The notes: generated from the sequence alone by a model not told the origin. Counted from the first letter of the stretch, positions 11,459 through 23,712 are shown. The stretch: 64,000 nucleotides of DNA from Agrypnia vestita (GCA_016648135.1 JADDOH010002031.1:1-64000), one strand, 5' to 3'. A program made the numbers and translations.

Positions 11459-11764
11459 TATGTTTACGTATCAACTTTTTATTTAAGACGGGATGAGATT
11501 TTTATTTGCTAAGTAATTATAAAAATTATATTAAAATGTTGTCAGTTCTTTATTTGATTGACTTATAAAATAAAGTTTTTATTTTATTTTAAACGTGAGC
11601 AAACATTCCTATTAACCCATTGTTAAACTTGCTTCAACCGCTGAGATGACCACATTTATTTGCGTAAAAAACTACTTTTCTGTTCCATAAATGTTCTACC
11701 GTATATTTATATTATTATGTATTTTTACTCCCTTTATATTAACTCGTGGCGTCTGCTTGCTTGC

Positions 11765-11766
<2 letters not shown>

Positions 11767-11812
<46 letters not shown>
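11767..11812. repeat. (AT)23 microsatellite
   Basis: Uninterrupted AT run of about 46 bases. Further AT-dinucleotide runs follow at 12050-12075. Confidence 0.95.
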
Positions 11813-11816
<4 letters not shown>

Positions 11817-11875
11817 ATATAATATATTATTCATTTTTTCATTTATTTAAGGAAACGAGTCCCGTAATATTTACA

Positions 11876-12019
11876 TACGAAATAAATAAATGAAATAAAG
11901 AGAAATACACAAATATCAAATAATAAAACTGAAAAATTAAATCTGGAACCTGGATTTAATTTCTCAGTTTTATTATTTGATATTTGTGTATTTCTCTTTA
12001 TTTCATTTATTTATTCGTA
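11876..12019. repeat. 144 bp near-perfect palindrome
   Basis: Left arm 11876-11946 and right arm 11951-12019 are reverse complements with about one substitution and one single-base indel. The arm core is GAGAAATACACAAATATCAA. The loop is only a few bases around GGAACCTGG. It lies between two AT runs. Such a tight, little-diverged palindrome suggests recent formation. Confidence 0.9.
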
Positions 12020-12989
12020 TTAAATATATATCTTATATAATATATTTATATCTATATATATATATATAATATATATACAAATGTAAGCAGATATTACTTA
12101 CAGAATATTTTTATAACTTAAATGGTTGGCTTAATTGGTATAGTTGTTTTTCGGCATGGGAAAAATGTTGATTTCATTTCTCTGTTGCAATAAATATTTT
12201 TTTGCATGTAATTAAGTTTTTTCTGTTAATCCTGCTTAGTTATTCAAATAATTTGTTTTAAACAAAAGTCTTTTTAATTTCGCAAAAACCTTTTACTTTT
12301 TGATTAACCGAGAATAAATTGTAGGGGACCTTTTATTTACTACTTCAACACAAGATTCAAGTGCAGAATTGAAGAGAGTTTTTAGTTTATGACCGCGGCC
12401 ATGTTAAGCCACTAGACGTGTGCTTTCATGAAGTAATTTTCTTTGCGGACAAAGAACTAGATTAAAAAGCCATTCGCAGTTGGTAAGCTTGAAAGGTAAA
12501 CATCAAAGCTGGTGAATGAGGCTCCGATCGTCAATTACTGCCGGAACTTTCAACAGGGGGAAGATTCCACCGCGACCCCCTCGGGGGTTGGGGAAGTTGT
12601 CAAACTGTGGCTGTGGCAATTTTATTTTGCGGTGTAATTCGCAAAGACGGAAAATGAAAGTTTTTTATTTTTTATCGTGAAGTATTGCTTAAAAACTCAC
12701 CGTCAGGAATGCAAGGATCACAACGTTCCATTAAAAATGCGATTTTTTCAAATAGCTGTTAGATGAATAAGACCTTATGTGGAATATAAAAGCAAAGGCA
12801 GCAATATACAAAAAACAATTGAATGCAATCATTGAGCAATACTTATTTAAAATGCCCTAGCTTATAGCTTAAAATTTATAGGTAACGTAATTTTGGAAGC
12901 AATAGATACATAAAATTTAGATTTCAGTACATTTTAAATTAGTTATCTCCAATGATTGAATTCAAAACATTTTTTAATTTTTTGGATAT
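12020..12989. other. Unassigned stretch with a G+C-richer patch
   Basis: 12380-12640 is distinctly G+C-richer than its surroundings (for example CCCTCGGGGGTTGGGGAAG near 12577) and has no link to other repeats in the window. No open frame supports a gene. It could be a conserved noncoding or regulatory block. Confidence 0.3.
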
Positions 12990-13480
12990 TGCAGCTATAT
13001 TATTATATCAGCAGATGACCAAAACGTTGGTTGCACCCAACAAATACCAATACTATCATGTAGAAGCTAATATTTCAAAACGGTACCAAGATTCACGTCT
13101 GATAACAGACAGGAATATCCCTATAGAGATACAGAAGCACGTAGTGAGCGCAAATCGCTCTTATTTCTGTCTCCAAATCAGATAAAATCCGGCTTTTCAG
13201 AAATACTAAAATATTAGTGCACAAAACGCTCAATAGACCGGTGCTCATACACCCAGCTGAGACATGGGTACTGATTATAAAAGAAAAATAATGAATCTCA
13301 CAAAATTTACAAAATATGGAAGACTTCAGTGGTTGGGTCATATGCAGAGAACAACAAATACCGGAGTCCCTGTTGAACACAACTCCAATAGGGTCAAGAG
13401 CTTTAGGAAGACCAAGACTTTTTCGATTCTGCCGTGTTCCACTACTATTGCATTGCCTTGTGACATTTGGTAATGACAAG
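12990..13480 (+). mobile_element. LINE reverse-transcriptase C-terminal region, decayed
   Basis: Several frames together give the tail of a LINE RT: DSRLITDRNIPIEIQKHVVS and ANRSYFCLQ (13090-13180), then KTLNRPVLIHPAETWVL (13222-13275, cf. YKTLIRPVLTYGAETW), then GRLQWLGHMQRT (13318-13353) and LGRPRLFRF (13407-13433). Stops and frameshifts separate the blocks. The last part matches the copies at 23520-23712 and 38112-38327 (NSRPIGRRSLGRPKLRW), so these form one family. Confidence 0.7.
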
Positions 13481-14159
13481 GCTGTGAGAAAAGTGCCAAG
13501 TTGCATAGCTTATCGCTCATTGGTTGGGTTAGTTACGGACATCGTTACATATATAATTATGAATTAATTTATTTTTATTTGCACCAACTAGCGTTAGTGG
13601 CGAACATTGTAATATTGAAAATTATACAATATTATAGTAGACTGTTTTTGACAAAGGAGCGGACGTACAAGGAACCAGTTAAATTCATTCGTGTAAGACG
13701 TTTAAGTAGGGGTGAGAAGTGAAGATTTACTTCAATATTTTTTTTTATTAAATTTATTTGCTGTTATAAATATATTTTTAAAATTAAATAAAATAATAAT
13801 TTTAAACAAAAAAATATCCAAAAACTCATCTTAGGAGGTACAGCGCTATAACGATACGATATAACAGCGAAAAAAGGTTAAGATAAAAAAAAAGAAGAGT
13901 GTCAGTGATAACAAGTGAATTATTTCATATTAACACTTAGCCCTTGGTAGTTATAAGCCAACTCTTTTTGATTTTAACTAAATAAATAACTTACATTACA
14001 TTCAAATACATTTCCTCGTACTCCGTATAATACAACAAGGAATCTAAATAAAATGCCAAAACATTTCGTTAGAAAAGTATATAAAATTTACATTACATTT
14101 CCCCACAAGAAGTTCATATTTAAATTACAAGAATAATTATTAAAATATCATAATCATTA
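13481..14159. other. A+T-rich stretch without recognised genes
   Basis: Poly-A and poly-T rich; no repeat relationship or coding frame recognised. Confidence 0.4.
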
Positions 14160-14400
14160 TCTTTATTCCTTTATCTTACAAAGGTTGAGATGCCGATGAC
14201 TTGAAAAGGCGCTTCCATCTTCTGCTGTTTTGAGCCAGTTTGGTACAAATTTACCAAGCAGGGCCCATTCAACTTCATCAATCCTTCTTGCGGTTTTTTT
14301 TTCTGGGGTGACCTACCAGCTTCAAGAGTCTTCGTTATGTCAGTACTACTCACTCGGTTCAATCGTGTTTCTTCTTCTACTCATTAAGTAAGGGAACTCA
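14160..14400 (-). mobile_element. Probable LINE C-terminus (minus strand)
   Basis: The minus-strand frame 14362-14171 reads ...GRSPQKKKPQEGL...LVNLYQTGSKQQKMEAPF. The block GR...G plus a short W/K-rich terminus before a stop resembles the last 60 residues of LINE ORF2 proteins. Position in a run of LINE tails, with another at 14735-15168, supports this. The family cannot be named. Confidence 0.4.
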
Positions 14401-14734
14401 TTTTAGCAGTCTGGATTCTCTATCTCACACTTCCCATACCTAAGAATATATATTGGTATATTTGTTGACCATATTTTTAGTTCGGGCGATGGAACCTGGA
14501 GTAACAATAATTCCCTTTATTTCATAATAGATAAAACACGATACTTTTGTATATCAGCCCTTTCTATTGTCAATTGATCGTATTTATATTTGAAATTAAC
14601 TAGCTCGCAGTGACGATTTACATATAGTTACGTTGTACATTTGCTACCCACTTGCCCCGCATGAATGTCAGTGCCTAGAAAGCGCAAGTCTGTTCGGCCC
14701 GCTTCCACCTCTTACCAAATTGTTCTTCTTCTTC

Positions 14735-15168
14735 TTTTTTAATTAAATCAGACATGTCAGTCCTGGTCTTGTGAAAAGGATGATTTTTCTCCATCTCTTT
14801 GAAAGTCTCCCTGGTAGTTGGCGCGCCTCTGGAATCCCGCGCATCACAGCTCTTGAAAATCTTGTCTGGCCCGTTCTCTCGATATGGTCCCTCTAGAAAC
14901 GCTTTCCCTGCCTGCTCTATGATACAAAGTCTTATATGTCGCAGGTTATGTGATTTTTCGCATTGGATACTCTGTCTCTGAAGGTCTTGCTCGCAATGGA
15001 TCTTAGGGTCTTCATCTCGGTAATTCTGAGTAGGTGTTTAGTTCTCATTGTGTCCGCTCTTGCTTGGATACTAATAGGTCTTATGCATGTTTTATATATT
15101 CTGACTTTGCTCTCCACTAGCATATGGTTATTGGGCCATACAGTGTCTCTTAAGCATCCGGAGATAAA
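14735..15168 (-). mobile_element. LINE reverse-transcriptase C-terminal region (minus strand)
   Basis: 15168-14932 reads CLRDTVWPNNHMLVESKVRI, YKTCIRPISIQARADT, KHLLRITEMKTLRSIASKTF and RDRVSNAKNHITCDI. This is the YKTCIRPI...RTTEMK.LR.IAG.T..DR block after the RT domain of many insect LINEs. After one stop it continues as EARQLPGRLSKRWRKI (about 14845-14798). It ends near an (AAG)n-type tail at 14725-14737. 5'-truncated and interrupted, hence a dead copy. Confidence 0.75.
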
Positions 15169-15867
15169 CGCTGCTTTTGAAATAAAACTAAATTTTTCGA
15201 GGGAATTTAAAAACCTTCGTTTAATTATTTTTTATCGCAATAATATATTTGATCGGACCATGATGAAGAATTTTTAAATAATTTGAATTTTGAATCAAAT
15301 GATTGAAATTTTATTTTATGTTTAGTTATTACAACCAAAAAAAATAGTATAATTTTTACGATACTGGCTAGAATGTTAATTGTGTTTATAATAAAATGGA
15401 TTTATATTTGAAGCAAAAATATTACAGCATCCCTATTTTACCCGGAAACTTTTTTCCCTTAGCGCCTGCTAATTGGTTCTCTTGAGGAGGCCTCGGAGCG
15501 CACTCAGCGAGGGCTGACACTACGGCCTGAGTGATGTTCAACGTGTCGAAACCTTTTCAAATGCATTATGACTGTTGTGCAACAAGTTCAGATACTACGG
15601 TATTCATTAAAATTTTCATTCATGAATCCATTAAAAAATCCGCGATTTTTTAAAAGAAAAATTTGCCTTTTCTAGTCAATTATGAATATCGACTACTCAA
15701 CAGAGTAGGTATATAATTTTTATCGATGATAATTAAATTAAATTATATATTATTTATCTATACAAAGTCAAAGCATAAATATAGAGAGAATGGGTTCCAT
15801 GGCGCAATCGAATATTGTGAATTTTGAATTTGAATTGAATTATTTTGTTCTTTTTAAAAATTTTATG
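15169..15867. other. Unassigned stretch with one tail-like motif
   Basis: 15526-15556 (CTGAGTGATGTTCAACGTG then TCGAAACC) has the CTGA...hairpin...CGAAAC order seen in hammerhead-like tails elsewhere, with an ATGTT/AACGT stem, but lacks a clear cleavage triplet. Otherwise no gene. Confidence 0.3.
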
Positions 15868-16395
15868 CAGGGTGTACCAGAGCTAGCAGCAGAAACTTGG
15901 CCGGTAGATTCCTGTCTATGTTATGAGTCTAAAATGTTCAAGCAACCACGACCTAACATCAAAAGTTATGGAGATATGCGATATTAAAGTTTGCATTTAT
16001 TTTTCAATGTTTCTGACTTATTTTTTACGAAAAGTTGAACTATCATTACATTAACTTAAATAGATTATTAAAAATTCATTTGATTCAACACAACTTAAAT
16101 AAAATGATAAAAACCTTGTATAAATAAACTTTTTTAAATTTTTGCAAGGTTTTTATAATTTTATTCGACTTGTATTAAAGCGAATGAATTTTTCAAAATT
16201 TATATAAGCTACTGTAATGATAGTTCAACTTTTTGTAAAAAATAACTCGGAAATATTGAAAAACAATGCAAACTTTGATATCGCATATCTCCATAACCAT
16301 TGATATAAGGTCATGGTTGCTTGAACATTTTAGACTCATAACATAGGCAGGAATCTACCGGCAATGTTTCTGCTGCTAGCTCTGGTACATCTTGT
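15868..16395. mobile_element. 528 bp foldback element (family N)
   Basis: Left arm from GGGTGTACCAGAGCTAGCAG (15870) and right arm ending CTGCTAGCTCTGGTACATC (16393) are reverse complements along about 250 bp, with roughly 10% differences and a few indels. The loop is about 27 bases (16118-16144). The arms contain GTTATGAGTCTAAAATGTTC and GTTATGGAGATATGCGATAT. A single diverged arm of the same family lies at 26300-26480. No transposase is inside. The architecture is that of a foldback or long-TIR MITE. Target duplication not resolved. Confidence 0.85.
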
Positions 16396-18567
16396 ATATC
16401 ATTTAACATTTCAAATATGGGAAATATTTATTTTACTGTCTATGAGAGCCAGAAGAATCGTGTATAGAGTCAACGTCAAGTTAATAAGTTAAGTAATGTT
16501 TTATTTTTCTTTATATATCACTTTATTAATTGTTTTTGATAGAATTATACCTTATCTCCTTTTTTTATTATTACCTATCAATCTAAACATGTTTATATAT
16601 ATTGTTTCTTTAATGGTACGTTGTACCGTGTATTCATTAAATAAATAAATAACGCATATCAAAATTTATATTTTTATCCGAGCTTGAGTCACAAAGAATA
16701 GGTATATCTATGTTACCTACCGTGTTTGAATAATATTTCGTTGTATCAATTAATCATTATAGGTATAGAAGAGAAATACAGTGCAGTGGGTTTGGAAATC
16801 TAATTAGAAACTAGTCATGTGTTTAGTATACACAAAATTATTTTGAATGAATTATAAACTAGCAATTAGCAATATTTTGCATCAAAATAATAACAAAGAG
16901 ATTATAATTGCTTATTTAAATTAATTGAAATATTTCAAATAAATAGTTTTGAAAATATATATATTTTAAAATATATGGAACGATTTTAGATATATAACGA
17001 TGAAGATTTAAACTCAGTCGTAAAAATATAAATATATTTATTTAAATATAAGTTCCAAAAGAATCGAAAAACGAGCTACATTATATCGTATAGCTGAAGA
17101 ATATAATAATACTACCGATATTAAAAATGTCGTTTGATAAATTATTTTCTTGAGTAATTGGACTTAACCATGTGCAAACTCGACATTACGCCATAACGGA
17201 TAACTGTTTATATTGAACAATAATTGTCATGATATTTATGATAATGATATCTCATGACATAAAGCTGTTAAAGTAGTAATCATTGATATAACTGAGTCGG
17301 CTAATTGAATATATTGTCATGGGATCATGGCTGTGGGAAGAAAATAAAACTATTTAAACAATTCTTTAAACTATAAAAATAAATCTTTAATATACTACCC
17401 AAAATCACTGGACAGGAATTTAATCGAAACACAATTTAAGTTCACAACAAATTTCATAATTCACACTTGATAAAATCTCTACGCGTATCTAGAAATTCTA
17501 GTCGACTGGTTTGTATTGCTCTGATTACCATACATAACTTCTCACACGTCGGTCGGTACTTTATTGATTTACTGTCGCTTAAGCACATACACGCTAGCAA
17601 CACTTTGGTTATGCCTCTATAGTATCAGTAGTCAGCAATAGGTTAATAGCAATTTTATAAAGAGTTATTTTATATTAAAAAAATAAATTGATCACTAAGA
17701 ATACATGAAAAATATCTATATATTATTTTTATTATTAATTCTACAATATGTCCTAATACCCCGGTTGTGAAAACTGTATTTTTAGCTCATTGGAAATCGA
17801 ACCAGAAGCCTTCGGAATCCAAATTAGGAAAAATACATATCTAACTACATTAAAAGTACTACATTCAAAACTTGTACTCAAAATTAGATGGTTAGTACGG
17901 CTTGTGGTAACGCCCTCTCCCGGCAAGATAAATTTTCGGGTACAATTCAAGATGGTACCTAATTAAAGAGTGTTTTGAAAGATAGATTTCTATTCTTAGG
18001 TTAGTGATTTTTTGTTTTAAATTAACTTTAAAAATTTGAGTATCCGTTAATATTAAATTATTTTTGGTTTTATGATTATTTAATGGCAAACTATAACCGA
18101 TTGAAAAGATAAAGTTTTTTACAAGAAATTGGTATTTCGAAATGAGCAGGCAAAAAAGAGATGGTAAATGGTCCGAAACACACTTACATATGAAACTCTT
18201 GATTAAGTTCTGCCTGATCAAATGGGTCGCTATCAGGAAATGTGCAATCTCCATTCTGGAGACAATCGAAATACTTATTTTGTAAATTTTCCAATTAGCA
18301 AACTGGCGTCTGCGAGGAACATTCTTTTGGATACATTTTAACCATTTTTCCCTCTGGCTTTTTACATAATTCCAAATTAGAATCCAGAATGCATTACCTT
18401 GCTTTTAAATAAAATTAATTCTGTCATTCATCAGTGAAAAGAAGTGGGAAATCTTAAAAAAGTATGGCATTTTAGCCAATATTTTACTGGATACATTGAT
18501 TCGCAGGTTCGCAGATTCAAAAGACACATGTTAATAGCATTTATACGAATTATACAAAATATTATAT
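16396..18567. other. A+T-rich stretch without supported genes
   Basis: 16500-16650 is T-rich and ends GTACCGTGTATTCATTAAAT then (AAAT)n, which looks like a LINE 3' UTR on the plus strand. 17892-18254 on the minus strand is open for 120 codons (contains VSDHLPSLFCLLISKYQF) but shows no known motif. Nothing else was recognised. Confidence 0.35.
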
Positions 18568-18807
18568 TTAAGACAATATCTTCATATGATTTAAACCACT
18601 AATTAATTTAAAATACCAACATATTTCGGGGCCAATAGTCCCGTCACCGGGATACAACTCCTTCATTTCTTCATTAGTATATAAATATAACAACCATTCA
18701 TTAGTGTACTTAAAAATAAAAATTGAAATATGGACATTAGCAAAATAAAGAATATATATATTACGACGTGAAGTTCTGTTGCTCCCAACAGAACTCCTCG
18801 TCGCCAC
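18568..18807 (-). other. Decayed repeat tail with hammerhead-like order
   Basis: The minus-strand frame here (…ELYPGDGTIGPEICWYF…) is a translated repeat and not a gene. The DNA on the minus strand reads CCCGGTGACGGGACTATTGG then CCCCGAAATATGTTGG (around 18652-18620), paralleling the CTGATGA-stem-CGAAACATGTTG tails at 33843-34072 and 55221. The core has substitutions. Confidence 0.3.
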
Positions 18808-20040
18808 CAGCTTCGCTCAGTCGGAGAAGAATCGGACTCACCTTACTTCCACAATTTAAACTCAGGGTACTTCCGGTGTCGTGTACACTGCACTTCAGCT
18901 GTCTCTCACTTTAACTTATTTTAAGTTGCAACAGTTCAATGACTAGGGTAATACAACGAAACATTATTTAGATGAAGGGGAATTTATTCAAATGAATTTT
19001 AAACAGAAATTAATAATGCCACAGAAGGTGACAATTTTTTTATGAAGTGTTTTTGGGAATTTTGCACATTGAAACCCTTTTCTTTACAATAAATTGAGGT
19101 GAAGATTTAATTTACCACGCCTCGACATCAGCGCTAGCGGCCGCGTCATACAAGGAGGGAAAAGACAGTGGAACTAAATACTTTTATACTACTGGCGGTG
19201 ACGCAGCGCAGGTGTCGGTGCGTGGTATTCACATTCTGCAAATTAATGAACATCTGGGCAAAATTTCTATATCACATTTAAAACAATGAAGCTACAATAG
19301 TCTGGCACAAACACCGCTTCCGCACGTGCTTAGCAATGTTCCTTTTTTCTAAAACCGCTCGACCTGATGCACATGTTCTTGTATTTACGGAGTCAGATAA
19401 CACGCAGCTCGCTCCAGGCGTGATGTGAAATTGATTATTAGAGAGAATTTGAATACCAGGCAAGTCGTGGTCTTTATTTTGCTGGCCTCGCATCTGAGGA
19501 GGATTGCTCCCTTAAGGGTCCAGAGAACAACCCCGCCCCGAGGCTTTGGGCGGCCGATGCAGATGATTACCGGAACATCACCTCTGCAGCTGCCCCCCAG
19601 GCGTTGCAATGGATTCACCTTTCACTCCATGCTGCGTCACCTGGCCATGGCGCGAAGCGCTCCCGTGGAAAAACCCTCTATTAAGACGAAAGACATTATT
19701 AACAACCAATCATGTAATTTCACATGTTATCTTTATGCCACTTCAAATTGCGTCTCTCGGAATGAGCTTACCTATTAACACGAGGGTTCACAGAAAGGTT
19801 CACATCTCGCGTGTCAGATTCCGAATGCGCCATTTTGTAATCTCGTCCCCGCCGTTCGCGACCGCTGTGAAACTATCTGCAGTAGACCAAAGACACTATT
19901 CTGTTCCATAGAGTACTTGCAGTACCTACGCCGTTAGAAATCATTTTTGGTGCAGATAGTTGGTGCGGGGATCGATAAATTCATTTCTTCAGAGGTTTCG
20001 CGAAGAGGTGTGACGAACAAAGGTTGCTACGTCACATTAA
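18808..20040. other. Unassigned G+C-richer stretch
   Basis: 19120-19920 is clearly less A+T-rich than its flanks, with short open frames on both strands (for example 19425-19778 plus and 19385-19618 minus) that share no motif with any family I know. It contains no repeat shared with the window. Candidate for an untranslated exon, promoter or conserved noncoding region, but unsupported as a gene. Confidence 0.3.
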
Positions 20041-20089
20041 TATATTTATATATATATTATAATTATATATATATATATATATATATATG
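20041..20089. repeat. (TA)n microsatellite
   Basis: Imperfect TA run with two short interruptions. Confidence 0.9.
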
Positions 20090-20870
20090 GGAGATAAATA
20101 AATAAAAAACTGCTAATACGATAACACCTTCACTTAGCCAAACTTTCATATGTACAAAAATACAATCAATGTATAGCTATTTTAAAACCCAGAAATATGA
20201 CAACTTTATCAAAATTCTAAAGTTCACAGATATCATATATATAAAAAAGTAAGAAAAATATCAATATAAAATAAGTAAGGCGTGGTTGAAAACAATACTT
20301 AAAGAAAAGTTTGTTCCCATTAAGTTGAATTTTTTCTCGACTTGGTCAAGTACATAATTATTTTCTCGAGTTAACGGCGCCCCGGAATGCGAGTGCTAAA
20401 TGAGTTTTGCATACAAAACAATAGTTTTTAATTCCTCCCGCGGTTACCATACCGCTGGAGTGCTGTTAGCTTCACACCATTAACATTTCGAGAAACGTGT
20501 GAGGCGTGTTTTGAAGTGGGTGTTGGCTCCCTCAAGTGTGAAAAGAAAATTTGTTGAAAATTCGGAAGCATTCTTCACTTTCCGTTGTACGTTTCTATTT
20601 ATTCAAATTGTCAACATTCTCCTTCTTCTTCCTTTTAATATAATTATGTTGTCTGTTTTCCGGAGGATAGCGCCTCCTGTGCAGTGGACTCCCTGAGGTC
20701 CTCCCATATTTTGGGAGGCTTCCATGAGGCTGATTGTATAGTGCAATATAAGGATATCTGGTGCTGTCCATTCTCTGGTCATTTCCAACTTCGAATACTA
20801 TACACCCCTAAGACTACAAATACAAAATTAATATTATTTTATAATAATATAAAATATATTTTTGTTTAAT

Positions 20871-20948
20871 GCTTCAACTGGCCACGAGGCCCAATAATAG
20901 AAGCAAAACAAATTGCAAAAACATCCAGGCATAAGCCACATTTCTTCT
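20871..20948 (-). repeat. SINE family B, 3' tail fragment
   Basis: GCTTCAACTGGCCACGAGGC then CCAATAATAGAAGCAAAACA and CCAGGCATAAGCCACAT match the tail in the copies at 33451-33610 and 52911-53024. The tRNA-like head is absent. Confidence 0.7.
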
Positions 20949-21186
20949 ATTATTTTTTTAATTATATATGTGAACTATAAAATCATCTGAGCAGAAAATG
21001 GGATAATTTTTTGCACTCATTAATTATTATTTCGCGTAAGGAAGTACAGACCTAATTATCAAAAAGTTAATTTCACAATATTCTGGCCCGATTTTGATCC
21101 TTCATCGCACTAGAGTCAAATAGTTCAATTATTAATAAAATTAATAAAATGATGGTCTGAGAAAACACAATATTTTTGATGAAATT

Positions 21187-21380
21187 TATATTAAAATTAA
21201 CTAAATTTTAATAAATATAATTTTTTATTAAGTTTCGCAAGTTCACTTAAAGCGTTATATTAAATATGACAGCTGTTTCAGCTAATTATCAAACAGCTAT
21301 CATATTTTTAATATATCGCTTTACGCAATCTCGCAGAACTTAATAATAATATTTATTAAAATTTAATTAATTTTAAATAA
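21187..21380. repeat. Foldback repeat with about 85 bp arms
   Basis: Left arm (AATTTTAATAAATATAA ... TTAAGTTTCGCAAGTTC ... GACAGCTGTTT) and right arm (AAACAGCTATC ... GCAATCTCGCAGAACTTAAT ...) are reverse complements at roughly 80-85% identity with a loop of about 14 bases near 21282. Noncoding. Confidence 0.75.
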
Positions 21381-21947
21381 CATTTAAAATAAGGATGGAG
21401 TTCTACAAGCTTAACACAAAAAACATAAATTTTTTTTTTTCTGCTGAAAGAAAATGAAAGGGAATGATAATATTATTTAAACATTAATAAATAATATATT
21501 ATGTATAATACACTGTGTTAAATGCGTAAATAACATTGCTTAGGTAGAATCAGAGCCTCTTAATGTCATCTCCTAAGCATCTGCCGCTCTCCTCCGCTTT
21601 CCCACGCAGAACATTTACAAGGACCGATTCTTACTGGCAGCGTGTCACCCCGTCACGCACGAACGACAATTTATTTAAGGGTTTTGTTCACCTTTAGTAC
21701 CATTACATAGACAAGTAAAAGAGTACACAATTATACAACATCCGATTCTGTTTTTAAATTCTAAATACCAAAATAATTATTTTTATTTTTTATTTATTAC
21801 CATCAACGCCTTACGGGCTTTAACAATATACAGTAATTTTTTTTTTTTTTATATAACAATAAATAATTATAAATAAACGATAATAATCGAAAGCACTTTT
21901 TTTCAAAATAGCACACTAAATCAATTGAAGTCTTAATATTGATTCAT

Positions 21948-22145
21948 CTTCTTCTTCTTCTAACCCTTATCTCTTTGAGTCAGGGTCCCTGCACCACCAC
22001 AAGAGGTTCCAACTATTCCAATCTTGGGCTGCACTTTCCATGTTAGCCCAATTTAATTGCAACTTCGCTTCGCAGCAGTCCTCCAACTGTTTCCCCCAGC
22101 TCCTAGGACGGCCCCATGGTCTTCTGCCTTCTGGTCTAATACTGG
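21948..22145 (-). mobile_element. LINE ORF2 C-terminus with (GAA)n tail (minus strand)
   Basis: Minus-strand translation from 22139 is open: RPEGRRPWGRPRSWGKQLED, CCEAKLQLNWANMESAAQDW, NSWNLLWWCRDPDSKR, then stop. GRRP.GRPR.W...D......W..A..R..W is the terminal signature of LINE ORF2 proteins. A short 3' end and (GAA)5 follow at 21948-21962. Heavily 5'-truncated but uninterrupted, so relatively young. Confidence 0.75.
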
Positions 22146-22359
22146 TCTAAAACTGATTCATACTCAATAAATTATTACTACCTACATTTAATCACACTCA
22201 GAACTAAGCATATTTGAAGTCTTAATATTACAGCAATTCAGTTGCTTGTACAGCAAAAATGTCGGCAAAATTGAACATGTTACCAAGCCGGTATATCCGT
22301 GCTATTAACGAATTTACGGCAAAGTTATTTCTCTGGGTATATACACATTTTTAATCAAG
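22146..22359. other. Unassigned
   Basis: Nothing recognised. Confidence 0.3.
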
Positions 22360-22625
22360 ATATATATTCTAGAAGTTTCATAGAGACAAAGCTATTTTTT
22401 ATAAGCGAAATTAGGAATGGAAATCTTTTTGGGTTCATAGGGTTTACGACCTATCGTACAGCTGGCTAAAGTGATCACTTTTTACAATGTGACGTTCACT
22501 AATTCCACCCATGACAACCTACACATTTTTAAGAAGTTGTATATATGTTTAACTTACACACCTGGTTTCATATTTGTGAGTTGTGTCTTCACTACCGCCA
22601 CAAATTTGTCATTCCCATAAACAAC
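22360..22625 (+). repeat. MITE family M, one long arm
   Basis: TTTCATAGAGACAAAGCTAT ... GGTTTACGACCTATCGTACA ... AATTCCACCCATGACA ... CTACCGCCACAAATTTGTC follows the order of the copies at 61949-62184 and 43405-43640. Only one arm is present. Noncoding. Confidence 0.7.
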
Positions 22626-23519
22626 ATAAAACTCAATAAAAAATATGACTACAGTCACAGAAATCTAGACTAATAAAACAAACGTGCAGATATTGATAAA
22701 GTCTTGATATGATTAATAAAATATATCCTATAGAGGTTAAAGGCCTTTGAAACCTTTTATAAAAATAAAATCAAAAAAGTTTACCAATTTACGAAGAAAA
22801 GAGTATTTGGCTCCTTCAAAAATAAAAGTAGTTTTTCTTGAAGCAGTGTTTGCTCGGTAACCACGTAATTCATTACAATTGGACATTATCGGGATAACAA
22901 TAAGGAACATAAGGTAGAAACGGAAATACGAGAAACCTTCCCCTACGAGCACTTTTCCGTTTCCTGAACAACAAAGCTTTCGTATATTAAAACATTTGAT
23001 AAATAGTTTATGAAAGTATTTCTTTTATGTGTTTTTTCGGGACAATATCACATTGTTGCTGTAATTTCTCAAAAGCGGCAATGTTTTTATGGGCCCGGAC
23101 CGGCAACTTAAGATGGATGTATTTCATTACTAACTTGCCACGGGACCTTTCAAGGACTTTCAGAACCCTTGTCGAGACGAGAAGGTCCTGCAAACTGTGT
23201 ACATACCTTCGTTTTATTGGAATAACTCTGAAATTCCAAGCTTGCGTGAATATTTTTATACTGCCATTGTGGCAATAATGTAGCGTTATATTACTTTATG
23301 GAATGGCCAATATTAAAACTTAAATATAGTTTGTATTGTACTAGGAATGGTAAATCTAAAAGTGCGCCAAAACTATATAGAAAAATATATATAAAATAGG
23401 TAAAGTGTACACTTATTACACTCCTGAGGTGAGTACTCATGAAATCGACGCTTACAAATGATTCAACTATTACAATTATATAATGGATAATTTTAAGAAA
23501 AAATAAAAATAACATATAA
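22626..23519. other. Unassigned
   Basis: Short frames on both strands at 23008-23278 overlap one another and show no domain. No gene supported. Confidence 0.3.
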
Positions 23520-23712
23520 AAATCATCATCATCATTCTTGGCACTATAACCCTTGGTGGGTCTTGGCCTCCTCAATAATATTCCTCCACTCATCTCGGTC
23601 TACTGCCAGCTCTCTCCAGTTCCGAAGCTCTAAGGCAGAGATGTCTTTGAGGACGTTGTCACTCCATCTTAATTTTGGCCTTCCTAAGCTCCTTCGCCCT
23701 ATTGGCCTTGAG
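23520..23712 (-). mobile_element. LINE ORF2 C-terminus with (GAT)n tail (minus strand)
   Basis: Minus strand: NSRPIGRRSLGRPKLRWSDN-type sequence, then LKDISALELRNWRELAVDRD and EWRNIIEEAKTHQGL, stop, then TGCCAAGAATGATGATGATG. It is a near twin of 38112-38327 and related to 13380-13440. Both copies start abruptly in the same protein region and end in the same (GAT)n tail. Confidence 0.75.

Noticed and set aside
11660..11893. Frame with repeated Ile-Tyr
   Set aside because: It is the translation of the (AT)23 microsatellite.
17892..18254. Minus-strand 120-codon gene
   Set aside because: Composition-driven frame rich in Leu/Ile/Lys with no motif. A transposase origin was considered but no DDE-type blocks could be found.
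19385..19911. Overlapping frames on both strands as a gene
   Set aside because: Frames on both strands are equally open and none shows a domain. The cause is base composition.
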